A DNA stretch of 64,000 nt from Guillardia theta CCMP2712. Its lineage: Eukaryota > Cryptophyceae > Pyrenomonadales > Geminigeraceae. Where the stretch lies: assembly GCF_000315625.1 (NCBI RefSeq), contig NW_005434565.1, forward strand, positions 21,379-85,378. Direction: 5' to 3'. The notes beneath the pieces were generated by a model. It was not told where the DNA came from and did no database searches. It was given only the letters and a program-made list of their open reading frames with translations. Every line of letters begins with the position of its first letter. Within the stretch, counting starts at the first letter, position 1. Both the position numbers and the translations under genes were made by a program. Positions 36,528 through 48,800 of the stretch are shown here, one piece after another.

Positions 36528-39500
36528 ATGGTAGCTGCAGCATCACGGATTGAAGGGAACATGGGAGAGGGAATAAACAGGGAGCCTTCATTCCAGGAGG
36601 AGGAAGATGAATTCTCCGGCGTCTACTCCATAGACGTTGCAGTGCGGGTGCGACCGTTGAATAGTATGGAGCTAGCGGACTCGCAGCTGCACACTGTGCG
36701 CGTGATGGATGAGAAGATAGTTGTGGTGCTCGATCCTTCCAAGCTGGAGGGCGGGAACGAAGACGACTACCTCCGAGCGCACAGGTGAGTGTTGGGCTCT
36801 TGATAACCCCCTTGCTGTTTCCTGAGGTTTTGGACGTAGGTCAAGGGAAAGGAGGTACACATTTGATCATGTCTTTGATGAGACGGCCTCACAGCAAAAG
36901 GTAAGAGTTTCTATCATGTGCTCCTACTCAAGAGTTCTCTTGATCACTCGTCCTTGCCCACTTCAGGTGTATGCCGCAACGACTGAGAAGCTCATTGGGG
37001 GAGTGATGGAGGGGTTTAATGCAAGCTGCTTTGCGTACGGCGCAACAGGGGCAGGAAAGACTTACACAATGTTGGGGAATAAGGAGAATCCAGGATGCAT
37101 GCTCCTGACAGTTGGGGAGCTTTTCCATCGAATCGAAGATGACACGTCGAAGACTTATAGGGTGTACCTGACGTACCTCGAAGTTTATAACGAGAACATC
37201 CGCGACCTGCTGAACCCGAGCACGGGATATCTCGACCTGCGAGAGGACCCGGTGAAGGGTATCTGTGTGGCTGGAATCACTGAATTCAGCACAACCAACG
37301 TGGGGGAGACGATGGAGCTGTTGCAGAGGGGGAACCTGAACCGGACTGTGGAACCAACCAAGAAGAACGAGACGTCTTCGCGATCGCATGCGGTGATGCA
37401 GATCATGATTGAGGCGAAGGAGAAGACAGCGGACATCAGTGAACAGGTCAAGATCGGAAAGCTGTCCTTGATCGACCTCGCAGGCTCCGAAAGAGCTTCA
37501 GCAACTGACAATAGAGGTGCTCGGCTTGTGGAAGGAGCAAATATTAACAGGTCTCTCCTTGCTCTTGCGAACTGCATCAATGCTCTCGCATCGGATAGCG
37601 AGGCAGCAGCTCGGGCCGGAAGGAATGGGCGGAGGCGCGTGCGATCCAACTTCGTGCCATACCGAGACTCGAAGCTGACTCGACTGCTGAAAGATTCCTT
37701 CGGAGGAAACAGCCGAACGGTCATGATCACCAACGTATCACCGGCAGGCAACCAGTACGAGGAGACGGTAAACACACTCAAGTACGCGAACAGAGCCAAA
37801 GACATTAAGACCAAGGTCGTGCAGAACGTGGTGGAGCTGGATGCGCACGTGCTGCAGTACCAGAACATCATCCGCGAGCTGCGGTCGGAAGTCAACGAGC
37901 TCAAGCTGCAGCTTGCTATGCGAGAACACCACGTTCCTCTTCCTAGCATCGGGGTCAAGAAGGAGAGGAGCGGGGCAGGCTCGCCGTTTGAGGTGCCGAG
38001 AAGCGGGTCGGTCATGTCGGGGAAGGAAGAGAAGGAGGAGGAGAGCGTGGAGCTGCTCAACCTGAGGAAGAGCATGGGGCGATCAGGACGCTCGAGGAGA
38101 GACGTCCGCACTCAGGTATGACTAGTGTGCTGGAGTCCCCTCCTCCTTCCTTGGCCTCCTGCTCCCTCCTCCTGAGCTGCTCCCTCCTGAGCTGCTCCCC
38201 AGACCTCTTGTTGTCGTTCTGTATCTCACTTGAGTCCCGCCAGATGAGCGAAGATGCGCAAGAGCTGGCGACGCGAGCGAAGGGAATCTTCAAAGACCGT
38301 GCCAGACTGCTGCGAAGGCTCATCGACATCGAGGAAGCGATCTACAGCTCCAAGATCGACCTTGCCGTAATCGGAGTGAGGAAGCGAAGGGAGGAGGAGG
38401 GGGAGGAGCGGAAGACTTCCAGCCCGTCGGGAGATGAGGAAAAGGATGAAGCTGAGCTTCAAAAGCAGATCAAAGAAAAGGTGCTGAACACTCCTCCTCC
38501 TCCTCCTCCTCCTCCTCTGCCTTCTATCCTGCCTGTCCTTCGCTATCTTGTTGTCATTTCATTCTTCGCTCTCCCATCTCTTTCATTCCTCTCCTTCCTC
38601 TTACTCGTCCTCCCTTGCAGGAGCGGCAAGTTGCCGCATTGGTCTCGAAGCTACGGGAGAACGAGGAGGCCGGCAAGGAGATTCAGCTGGCGATGAAGAA
38701 GAGGATCGCGGACCCCAACCAGCTCGAGCGACTGGCCATGCTCGTCAAGAACCACATCCTCGAGATTCAAAACATCGAGCTGCAGCTCCGTGACCGTGCC
38801 AAGGAACAGCTCAGCCATCGCCTCCTCAACGAGGTTGGAAGGAACAGCCAGATCGCCTCCTTCCTCCCCAAGATCGACATCGCCCGACGCCCTGTCTCTC
38901 CCAGCAGACAGGTCTGCTGATCCCGCCCCACCTGCCCCTCCCATACACTTGTTCCTGTTGCTTCTCCCTCCTGATCTGCTTGGCTCCTCCTCCTCCCTCC
39001 CGGCAAAGCGCGAAGCCTAACAACTTCTCAGCTCTTCACTCCCTCGACGCGCGTTCCTCCTGCTGTTCGAGGCATGCAGGTGAGCAGAAATCCTCTGCGG
39101 CCCCTTCGCTTTCTCCTCTCGCCTGCGCCGTATCCCCTTCGTTTCTGCTCCTCTTCCCTGTCGCTCTCCTCGTCGTTATTTTACTCCCCCCCTTCTCCTC
39201 CTCTCGACCTGACTGTCGCTTAAGGCGTTCGGAAACGCCGCAGAAATCACATCAAGTCGCGTCTACCAGCTGGGCAGGTAGAGCAGCAGCAGAGGACAGC
39301 GGGGAGAGCGAGAGGGTGGGGAAGGGCAGGAGCAAGGAGGGTGGAAACTTTATTTGTCTGAGTTTTTGCCATCCAGCCGCTTGGGCAGCATCTACATGGA
39401 ATTAGACGAGGAGGAAAGCGATACTGTCAAGGACGGACAGCAGGGGTAGACTCCTTTCCTTTCCTCCTGTCGCCTTCATGACCAGAATCACTCTTCTCCC

Positions 39501-41981
39501 TTCCTCCTCCTCCTCCTCCTCCACTCTCCTTCCCTTCCCTCCTATCATTCCTCAACCTCTTCCCTCCTCCACTTTTCTCCTCTACTTCCTCTTTCCTCCT
39601 ACATCTTTCACTTTTCTTTCCGCTCCTTGTAGTCGAACGCTAATCTTCTCACATTGCCTTGCAGGACCCAAGAGGCGTCGAGGAGGAGCAGCGTGAGGAG
39701 CAGCGTGGAGGCAACGGATGTGATCGTGTCAGACGTGCCGACTGTTGACCCCGTGGAGGAGCTGAAGAAAGGAGACACAGTGAGAATATCTCCTGCCCGC
39801 GTCGATAAGGTGAGAAGAAGGGGAGGCGTGGAGAGGGAGGGAAGGAGGAAACCAGGACGATGAGGTGGGGGGTTGAAAGAACGAGGACGAGGACGTGGAA
39901 GAGGACGAGACTTATATTAACAACAGAAGGCACCTCGAGGAGGAAGTGGAAACGCACAACAGACGAGCCACGAATCTATCCAAGAGCGACAGATTGAGAG
40001 GTGAGGAGAGGATGTAGGAGGGAGGATGGAGACGTGCTGACAAATGCGAAGATACCGCGAGAGGCTGCAGCAGAGACAAGAAGTTCTCCGCAAGCAGAAG
40101 GAGTTCCAAGCTGCTCATTCCGACAGGTGGAAAATCATCTCTACCTTCTCCCCGCTGACTCGACAATCTTGCATAGAAAACGATACCGGCAGATGGCAGA
40201 AAGAAGGTGGGACATTCCCTCTCTCGAGCCTTCGTCCACATCATCATCATCATCATCATCATTTCTCTGACACAACTTCATTCGGCTTTCTCTGCCTCCG
40301 ATGCCTCCTCGTTCTGACATGCCAGCAGACAATCCATCGATCGCCCTCCCATTCGTCATCCCAGCGCCGAGAGAAAGGATCTCGCGCTGGAAAGAAAGCT
40401 GTCGGACGGTAGCGAGAGGAGGAGATTTACCCCGGAGAAGTCCCAGGGGCAGGTGAAATGCATTTTCCTCCGCATTCTTTTCCCTCCCTCCTCCTTCTCT
40501 CACTTTCTGCAAATGTGACCTTTTTCTCTCTCCATCCTCGCCCTCCGACTTCATCCTCCTGTCCTGACTCGTTGTAGGATCAGGGGCTCAACATGGACAA
40601 GACGGAAATCAGAAACATCATGAAACCTCTCCAGGTTTGACTTCCTCTCCTCCCCTGCTCTCCGCGCTCTTGCCCTCAGTCCTCTTGCCCTCCCCTCACA
40701 ATGTTCTCACTCGCTTCACTTGCAGGCGGAAAGTCAGGCAGACCGTCTCCTTGAGCTTCAAGAGCGATACAACCTTGGCAAGCAGGTTCTCCTCCTCCTC
40801 CTCCTCCTCCTCCTCCTCCCTCCCTCCCTCCTCCTCCTCCTCCTCCTCCTCCTCCTCCTCCTCCTNNNNNNNNNNNNNNNNNNNNNNNNNNNNNNNNNNN
40901 NNNNNNNNNNNNNNNNNNNNNNNNNNNNNNNNNNNNNNNNNNNNNNNNNNNNNNNNNNNNNNNNNGTCCTCATCTTTCACTTCAGAATGCTGCACAAAAG
41001 AAACATGTTCGAAACAAGATTATCAGACTACAGGTGCCACTGCTCTAACTGCCTCCTTCACGCATGTTCTCCTGCTCCCTCACACCAACTCTACCCATCC
41101 CTCCTGCCCCCGTCTGTGTTTGGCTTCTCTGCTGCTTTTTGTCTTGTCTATCTCAAGTGCTTGCAGGCGAAGCATGTGAAGCCGAGCGAGCCTGAGGCTC
41201 CTCTCTCAGCTGAGCGGTAGGGAGGAGGAGGAGGAGGAGGAGGAGGAGGAGGAGGAGGAGGAGGAGGAGGAGGAGGAGGAGGAGGAGGGATAGGCTGAGG
41301 TGCTGGCAGGGGGTCGGAAGCGAATCCATACGAAAAGCCTCGACATGGCCCGATGAGGAGGCGACTAGAAGGATGTGAGGGACTTGTGGCCTCTCCGACT
41401 CTCCGCTTGACTCACCTCTCTCCTCTGCCCCTCACTGTGCTTGTTCCTCTTGCTTCCTCCTGCCCTCCCCTTGTCGCTGCTCTCCTCGACCTCTGCTGAC
41501 GGGGTTGTAGACGAGCATGGTCAGAGCCCCTTCGCCTCCAACGAGAAGATGTCCATCGCCAACGGATTCTCTCACAACCAGAAGCTTGCAAAGTGAGGGG
41601 CCGGAGATGCGATAAAGAGCGCTAGGGGAAGCAGAGGATCAGCAGCAGAGAGGAGGGAGGAGAGATTCATGGAGGAGGAAAATAGGAGAATAGAGGAGAG
41701 AGGAGGGGGAGGGGGAAGGGAAGGGGCGATCCATAATGAGCCTGTGCAGGGACAATCCGTACGCGCAACGAGGAAGCGGGCTCAACAACAACCAGAACCA
41801 CATCTTCGACAACCTCCGAGGATACCCCCCTCGTGCGAACCCTCTCCTCGCACGTACGATGAGACTGACAGCTAGAGCAGGTGATCCATACATGTTCGAG
41901 GTGCAGCGAGCGCGACAGGTGACAAGGAGAGAGAGAGAGGGAGAGAGCGTGACTTGTTGGCAGATGAGAGGCAATCAATGA
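36528..41981 (+). CDS. Kinesin motor, kinesin-8-like, with long coiled-coil tail
   Basis: Microtubule motor. Exons 36528-36784, 36840-36900, 36967-38115, 38244-38480 and 38621-38911 join in frame. Motor landmarks: VAVRVRPLN, RRYTFDHVFDETASQQKVYA, P-loop YGATGAGKTYTML, switch I NETSSRSHAVMQI, switch II LIDLAGSERAS, GANINRSLLALANCINAL, PYRDSKLTRLLKDSFGG and NTLKYANRAKDI with a neck coil (LQYQNIIRELRSEVNELKLQ). An AYGATGAGKT P-loop and this neck are typical of kinesin-8 (KIF18/19, Kip3), which depolymerise microtubule plus ends. The class assignment is inference. Downstream charged exons (RYRERLQQRQEVLRKQKEF, GLNMDKTEIRNIMKPLQ, ADRLLELQERYNLGKQ, KHVRNKIIRLQ) look like coiled-coil tail, and the last coding-looking exon (NPYAQRGSGLNNNQNHIFDN) ends near 41981. 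The tail exon order and whether it is all one gene are less sure. An assembly gap at 40866-40965 lies in a tail intron. Confidence 0.9.
40237..40262. repeat. (ATC)n microsatellite in a kinesin tail intron
   Basis: Tandem ATC/TCA units in a pyrimidine-rich intron. The polyhistidine-like frame across it is an artefact. Confidence 0.7.
40790..40965. repeat. (CTC)n microsatellite ending in a 100-N assembly gap
   Basis: CTC units run from about 40790 to 40865 and the sequence is then replaced by exactly 100 N (40866-40965). The fixed size implies a gap of unknown true length, most likely more of the same repeat. It lies in an intron between the exons ending YNLGKQ and starting NAAQKK. Confidence 0.9.
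41222..41288. repeat. (GGA)n microsatellite
   Basis: About 22 GGA/GAG units immediately after a TAG that closes the open frame ending PEAPLSAER, in the kinesin tail region. Confidence 0.85.
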
Positions 41982-42161
41982 TCATGATCTTTGTTATGTA
42001 AGTGACTTTAAATTAATGAATGTGAGTGAGCAAGCAAGAAATGCCTCTTGACACTTGTACAATCACTAACTTTAATCAACAAGATGTTTTCCTTTACCAA
42101 ACTTTCCTTCGTTGGAAATACTTGCAGCACACTCGCAGCAGCTGTACTGGTCCGGTGGCAT

Positions 42162-42820
42162 TTAAGCAGAAGGAAACTCTGCATGCAACAAGTCACATCA
42201 AGGCCTTGTGCTGCGCATGCTAACTCACGTCTCTGGCACTTGGTGAGCATGTCCATGTAGAACTGGCAGGCAGAGATGTCTCCGCCGGAGTTCTTCACGC
42301 ACTCTTGGAAAGTGCTGTACTCGTTGGCGCACTGCATGGGACTCGAGCCAGCTGCAATTCCCGTCAGTCCCCTCCTCTTTCCTCGCTCTGCCTCTTCCAA
42401 TTCACCTGGGGCCGCAGGAGCTGCAGGAGCTTCCGGGGCAGGAGCGTTGTTGTGCACATGCTCGACCTTGCGAGGACCCATGATGGAGTCGACAGCATGA
42501 TGAGCAATGGCACTGCCAGTTCCGAGCGCCATGCCCTGGACGACACCTCCCATAATGCCAGAGAGGAATCCTCCGCCGCCGCCAGGTGCCTGAGCAGGGG
42601 GGGCGGCAGGAGGGGCCATGGCAGGAGGGGGGGCCATGGGATGAGGAGCAGAAGCAGGAGTGGCGTGGTGCTGAGGGTGTGCGTTGTTGTAGGCAGGAGG
42701 AGGAGGAGGAGGAGCTGCAGTGGTCCTAGCCTGGGTGGATGCCGGCACAGATGGAGATGTGACGGTCTTAGAATGAGTGGGCGCAGGGCGCGAAACGGCA
42801 GTTCGACGAGATGGAGGCAT
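42162..42820 (-). CDS. CHCHD2/CHCHD10 (MIX17)-like twin CX9C mitochondrial protein
   Basis: A mitochondrial intermembrane-space protein of the Mia40 import type. The start MPPSRRTAVSRPAPTHSK (42818-42820) opens a basic, Pro/Ala-rich N-terminus. The conserved hydrophobic Gly-rich helix follows (GGGGGFLSGIMGGVVQGMAL, then GTGSAIAHHAVDSIMG). The CHCH domain has C-x9-C twice, in CANEYSTFQEC and CQFYMDMLTKC. A GTGAGT donor after KCQR joins a short last exon giving QFPSA and a stop at 42162-42164. A 54-nt GT-AG segment at 42352-42405 between the Pro/Ala stretch and the CHCH domain is likely an intron, but it has no stop and keeps frame, so retention would add 18 residues. The family is involved in respiratory-chain and cristae organisation. 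Confidence 0.92.
42352..42405 (-). other. In-frame 54-nt intron of the CHCHD2/10-like gene
   Basis: On the minus strand it runs from GTGAATTG to AATTGCAG. It is divisible by three, contains no stop and encodes a charged insert (ELEEAERGKRRGLTGIAA) unlike the surrounding Ala/Pro sequence. Splicing gives ...PAAPAGSSPMQC directly. Confidence 0.65.
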
Positions 42821-43329
42821 TGAGAGACCTGCAAGAAGATTAGAATGGTGATCCAAGAAAAGAAACTTCTTTCAAACGACATAGAACAATGCGAAGCGAA
42901 TATTCGTACAGATGAAAAGAAAAGCAGACGTCCAGACGCGCAAACTTGCATCAAATGTACAAAGGCTCCTAGTTACAATTGGCTTCTTCACAGCTTCGAG
43001 CAAGAAACAAATATCATGCCCTTCCAACAAAGAACATCATGGCACAAAAATAAGAAAGAAATCTCGATTTGCACAATGAAATCAAACCAACACACATATA
43101 CACATGACCGCAGAAAACCAGCAAACTTCCTTCTTTCATCTTCCAAGATCACTTCAAACACAAGTCCCTCTCGAGACGTGGAAAAAGCAAGTCGAGAAAG
43201 CAAGATACAGTGATAATAAGAACGACAAATTTCCATCCTTCTTCTCCTTCTCCTCCTCTACACCTCCCATCCCCAGTTCTTCGCTTGCATTACCGAGAGT
43301 CACTTGCTGCAGAGGCTGAAGGCGCACGA

Positions 43330-44275
43330 GTATATGTGGGGTGGGGGTGGTGTGAATACAATAGGAGGGTAGGGTCAATGAGGGTACAAGATAGGGGTAC
43401 GCATGAAACATGGGGTAGGGTTCACCATAACAAGGCATCTGAAAAGATTGGGTAGGGTCGTAGATATTGGATTTGAGATAGGGGGTGGGTTTTTCATCAA
43501 GATTATTGATGGGTGGGTATATTGCTGTATTGCGGTGGGTAGGGTATTCGAAATATGCCCATAGAACCGGTATAATTAAGGGTATTTAGGAGGGTATAGT
43601 ACTTTCAAAGTCACTTTCCAGGGTGGGTGTTTCTATGGAAAGTACCCCGTCCTTGTGAGAACAATCGTTCATCCCATGTGGGTGTTTTCGAAAAGGGGGT
43701 AGTGCTGAAACGTCTTCAACGTGGGTGGGTGGGACGTAACGACGATGGGGAAAAGGGGTACGAGACGGGGTGGGGGTGGGGGTAGTCACCCCCTGATGTT
43801 CAATTGTTCAGCTTAAAAGAAGGGGTCATGCTACAGGGATTTCATAGGTAGGGGTGGTACCATGCAGTCGTGGGGATCGTAGGTAAGGAACCTGGGAAAA
43901 TTGGTGGGTAGAAAGCAGAGTATGAAGGGGTAGGGGTGATGGGAAATTCTCTTGTATTTGCAGGGGTACTCAATATAGGTCTCGGTACAGACATCTCAAA
44001 GTACCCGTCTTTTCCCACAAATTTGGCCTAGAAGACATATGGTGGGGGTGTTGAAAGATGGGTCATCTTGACATGGGGTGGGTCTTGCCAGAACTTCTTC
44101 TCGCTAAAAGTGGTTGCTGTGTTTATATATACCCGGTACTATAAGGACAATTTGATTGTGTTTGATGGGGTGGGTCATCCATGTACCCCAGAGCACTCGG
44201 AAAGTTCTAGAGAAACGAGGTGAGATTGCGAGAACAAATCACCCCTACCCCCCTACTTCCGGTAATGTACATGGG
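43330..44275. repeat. G-rich GGGGTA/GGGTGGGT tract
   Basis: About 950 bp in which runs of three to six G recur every few tens of bases on the plus strand, for example at 43333, 43500, 43770, 44040 and 44165. It includes a perfect hairpin GGGGGT-AGTC-ACCCCC at 43778-43793 and several GGTACC/CCGGTA strings. Similar but shorter tracts lie in at least five other spacers of this window. Strand-biased G runs of this kind could form G-quadruplexes. Confidence 0.65.
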
Positions 44276-44818
44276 TGATCCGATTTGCTCAGGTTTGGTG
44301 AAACTTATTGGTAATTAATATTAATTACAACCATCTGAGATGCAATAATTATTTTCGCTGCACAGTCTGTCGTTGTGACTAAAACAAATTAAAAGTGTAC
44401 TGGTGTTGTTTAAAATATATCTTTACAGGGACTTTCCGAGTTTTTCTTTTTATAATTGTATTATTGGAATGATTTTCAGAGATAATGGGTACTGCAAGAA
44501 TACAAAAACTTAGCTGATATACAATTTGATAAAGTGGGCATCAGATATCGCACAGCTGTATTGTCGCAACTACCTTTAAATACTTATATTCTATTTCTCA
44601 TCAGATCTGGGGTCGCATTATTTTTAAAAGAACAACTTGTGCACTTTTAGATTCGAACGAAGTGCTGGATTGTAATATACTTTTGATGAATGATGTTCTA
44701 AACTTTCAAATATATACTATACTTGATTTGAAAATTAAGCATGGTATTTATGGTTTTTAAAGAAAAGTACCTCAATTTTTAAATACTTTTAATTTTAAAA
44801 CTGGTTCCTTTGGTCCTG

Positions 44819-44990
44819 TAGTCAAACAACTTTCCCCGGGTCAACCGGCAAACCCCGCCCATAGTCAATATTTAGATTATTATGCCATGTAGTCAAGCTT
44901 TCCTGGTATAGCATCAGCGATGTAGTCAATGTTCCCTTGGAAGTTCCATTCTTGTAGTCAATATGGCAGGAGTTAAACGTCTATAGTGAA
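44819..44990. repeat. Spaced TAGTCAA(T) motif array
   Basis: The motif TAGTCAA or TAGTCAAT starts at 44819, 44862, 44890, 44923 and 44955, with a variant TAGTGAAT at 44983. Spacing is 28-43 bases, close to three helical turns, while the DNA between differs. It lies about 900 bases upstream of the CNB-domain gene. Confidence 0.55.
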
Positions 44991-45312
44991 TATTGGTTGT
45001 TGTGAAGTAGAGTGGCGTCTCGAGCACATGCAAATCAAGATGGGGGAAAGGGAGAAGGGAGAAGCGGAGGAGGAGGAGAGCAGAGGAATACAGAGCAGAA
45101 CACAGCAGAGCAGAGCAGAGGAGGAAAGAGAAGAGGAGAAGACTTTCAGAGCAGGTCATTTCAATGGTCAGGGTAGCATGGAAAAGGGAATGTTGACTGG
45201 ACAGCATGTGTGGGGAAATTTAAGAAATTTTCTTGTTGGAATTTCACAGCGCAAGACAGGCAGAGAACAAGATTCCGGGTGAGGTTCAATTACATGCAAA
45301 GAGTAGAATTAC

Positions 45313-45579
45313 ATGATTAGAAACAAAGTAGCGAGCAATCACTGCAAGATACACTTGGCAACAACAGTGATGATTCCTAGGGTTCAGCGTATGCTGTTGA
45401 ACATTTCAGCATGGTTTAGAAGGAGAGCACCACAAAAGAGATGTAGATCATGTATATTACATGCACAACTCTATGAGGACATACAGCGAAGGATGGTTAA
45501 CGAGGAAAACTTCGAAAGCCTGGGAGACGGGCGACATTTTGACTACAGGACAAGACAGATTCATGACAGAATATTTTGA
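45313..45579 (+). CDS. Possible small ORF of unknown function
   Basis: An 88-codon ATG-to-TGA frame with mixed, non-repetitive composition and basic segments (SAWFRRRAPQKRCRSC). I recognise no family and no flanking splice signals. It stands alone between an AT-rich spacer and the CNB-domain gene and may be chance. Confidence 0.2.
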   Translation: MIRNKVASNHCKIHLATTVMIPRVQRMLLNISAWFRRRAPQKRCRSCILHAQLYEDIQRRMVNEENFESLGDGRHFDYRTRQIHDRIF

Positions 45580-45851
45580 TTGAGATTGTTTTGGTCCGTA
45601 ATGACCCTGCAATCATCTCCTCTCGCTCACAGTGTCGCAATGATCGCTGTATTGTCTCAAAGCGCTAGATAGCGAGCAGATAGCGGCCATCTTATAGTTG
45701 TCAGCGGCCAGATGTAAGGAAGTATGAGATTGTTTCAACCATTATTGATGGTCTTAGTTTACAGAGCTACCGCTGCTAACATGTGGTGCTCAGGAACGGT
45801 CTCTTGAAATCAAGCTCTTGTCAAGTGAGAAGTTAGAACAAACAGACTAGG

Positions 45852-48800
45852 ATGACTCTCCGTGCTTCCACTGGCTCCGACGTTTCGCTCAGCTCTGCTG
45901 CTGCGGACGCAGCTGCAGCTTTGCAGGCAGTAGCAGCGGGCAAACCTGTACAGGCAGTCAACGACGTGTGGGTCCCCACCTTCGAGATGAGGAGAGACTC
46001 GGCCGAGGCGCTCAGGATGGTACAGGAGAGCTGCAACTGGTAATGGGAAACAAGAGGGCAAGACGATCGGAAGCGTTTGAGCTGCCTTGTGAGAAGCACG
46101 ATGCTCACGATATGCGAATGTGCCTCCTGTTGTGTCCGCTGGTGGTTTTCTGTTGGTTCCCGCGGCTTGCGTAACGGCAAGATTTGTTGAGAAGGACGAT
46201 GCCTGCTATGTCTCCTCGTGACAGTTTTTCTGTTGTTTCCCCGTCATGGTAGCTTTAAATCTTGCCTTGTGTCACAGTAATTGAAATTAAACCTCTCAAA
46301 ACTCTCATGAAGGAGTCGAGCAATGCATCTCATGCTGCATGTGGCAATCTCCCTGTGCTCTCCACCAGAAGCAGGAAGGATCCCTTCCTCGTACACACCC
46401 GTTGGCCCTCATATCTTACCTGTCCTCCTGCTCCCTACCTCCTGTCAGACCTTCACCAACAGAATCCTCCTCCCTCCCATCTCCCCCTCTCCTCCCATCT
46501 CCCCCTCCCCTCCCCTCTTGTCAATTCTTTTTTTTAAGGATCGTTCAGAATGTCTATGCGGCATCAGTGAAGCGTATGGAGCAAAGCAGCCGTCGCCCGC
46601 CATGGTGACGCCTCTCATCCTCCTCGCCATCTCTCCTCCTCCTTGGCGCCGTCTTCTTCTTTTGTCTTCTTCTGCTTATCCTTCTCCTCCTTGTCAGGAA
46701 CGAGAAGATCGAGAGCATGAGCTGGCAGAGCGTCTGGTAGCGCGTGAGATCTCCTGCCTGCCATGCCGCGGCTTGACCATGGCATGTAGACGCGCCGGTG
46801 TTCGCCTTCCTCGGCAAGAAGACCTGCAGCAACATCGTCCGATGCTCCAGGCAAGGAGCAGGGCCTGTGGGGTGGGGAGGTGATGAGTGAGCAGCATCGT
46901 TCGCTTCCGGGCAGGGAAGACATGGCAGGCGAAGTCAGACCGACGAGAGGAGCAGATCGTGGAGCAGGAGAAGCTCTACATCCTCAGTGAAGGTGGGGGC
47001 TACGAGACTCGAGTCCAGCACTGTGACCTCGTTGAAGGCGCCTGCGAGGCTCATGGAACAAGATCCCAAGGAGGAGGGAAGCGGCTCACGACAGGCGACT
47101 GCTTCGGCGCCAGGTGGTGCAAGGAAGGAAGACGAATTTCAATCTGATCGCAATGCTGCGCATATTTAGAAAGTTCCTGTCCCATCACGTCCAGGGAGTT
47201 CAAATCATCTCCCCCGCTCTCTTCCCGTGGCGTCATGACGCCACCACCGTCTCCGCCATGACTGACAGTGTACTCCTCGCCTTCCCTCTCGCTGTCGAGG
47301 TAGACTTGCCATCTTCAAACCTCCCAGCGTTGATGCTTGCTGCAGGATCCAACAGGGTTGACGGGAGTTGTCTTGTCGTACTTGAAACAAGTATTAAGCT
47401 TCCTCCTCCTCCTGATCTCCTCTCCTCCTCCTCCTCCTCCTCCACCACCACCACCACCTCCTCCACCACTACCACCTCCACCACCACCACCACCACCACC
47501 TCCTCCTCCTCCTCCACCACCACCACCACCACCTGGTCTCCTCCTCCTCCTCCTCCTCATGTTTCAAATGCTTCCTCGTTTCAGATTTTCTCCTTCCACC
47601 TGATTCACCGTCTCTTGTCATGTTGCTGAGTGACCATGAATGTGAAGCAACGAGACGTTTGCCAGCAGCTGCTCACCTCCTCGTTCCTCCTCTGCAGGCT
47701 GGAAAGGTGGATTCAAAGATGTTGGTGATTCAAGTTACAATTGCTTTCAGGTCTGTGATCGAAAAGTTGTTGGAAAAGGGACAATTAGTACGAAAAAATG
47801 CTGGATGGGAGTTGGTAACTCTGACCTCTGTTGAGATTATCTCCTCCACTCCTCTCTGACTCTCTGTCTCTCCTCCACCTTTCCCTCCCTCTATCCTCTC
47901 CTCTCTTCTTTTCTCATTCTCCTCTCCTCCTCTCCTCCTGTTCCCCCCTCTTCCCCTGTACTTGTCATGACCTTGCCAACCCTTCTCTCATCTCACCTCT
48001 CATCTCAGATCAAAGAAGGACAGGCGTGCGATCGCATCTACATCCTCAAGAGCGGGACAGTGAGCCGAACTAAGAGGCTCAAGACAAACAGTCAAACGCT
48101 CCAATTGCGAACCAACTCCTCTCATCACCTTCACGACGGAGCAAGGGAAGCGTTGATGGACTTGGGCGACCTGCAGTCAGGAGCAGTGGTGGGCCTTGTT
48201 TCAACGCTCCTGTCGAGCGAAGAAAGGTTCTCTGTGGTAAGACGATGATGAGAAAGTAGAGACAAGATGGTGAAACATGTTTCATCGCAGATGACGAAGA
48301 CTGAGGTGTTGATGAGCGAGTGATGGCCAGAGCGTGCGCTAACATGTTTCGTTTGGCTATCATCCTTGTTTCCCGCAGGCTGAATTCTTTGTCTTTGACC
48401 CGGGTGATGCAGCTGTTGAATCTGTCTCTGTCTCTGAGAATGATTTCTTTCTCGACATGCAGGTATGATAGTTGATAGTTTGTCGGAAGAAGTCAAGACT
48501 CAGGTGAAACTGATCCCCATCCCTGGTGTCTCGCTTCTTTCCTGATCTTTCGTGGCAGATGAAAGAGTCATGTATGAATGTTGTCAAGTGGGCCGACGAT
48601 GCAATCGGAATGGTGAGATCGAGAGAGACAGTAAAGCCAGGTGGAGGATGGGAATAGGAGGAGAGTTGAGAGGCAGGGGAGGCAAGGAGGGCGAGGCAGG
48701 CGGGGGAGGCAGGAGAGGAAGGGAGGGAGGGAGGGAGGGAGGGAGGATACAAAATGAGGGGGAGATCGGCAGATTTCGCAATGATATTCAGCCAGTTGGA

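Larger units (their letters stand above)
42860..45312. other. Large intergenic region: G-rich repeats then AT-rich DNA
   Basis: No gene recognised. 42860-43260 is AT-rich without motifs. 43330-44275 is dense in GGGGTA, GGGTGGGT and GGGGGTGGGGG runs on the plus strand. 44280-44800 is AT-rich and featureless, and 44819-44990 holds a spaced TAGTCAA motif array. 45040-45150 is a purine-rich GAGCAGA tract. Confidence 0.5.

Noticed and set aside
41222-41288. Polyglutamate/polyglycine coding repeat of the kinesin tail
   Set aside because: It follows a stop codon in the coding frame and looks like an intronic or spacer microsatellite.
43330-44275. Internal telomere array
   Set aside because: GGGTA-like runs are irregular in length and order, with no fixed repeat unit.
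47337-47603. Polyproline stretch that could be a formin FH1 domain, with helical exons downstream resembling FH2
   Set aside because: The prolines come from a mixed CTC/CAC microsatellite that also gives other homopolymers in other frames. The downstream helical exons lack the FH2 core motifs, and a CNB-like domain lies between.
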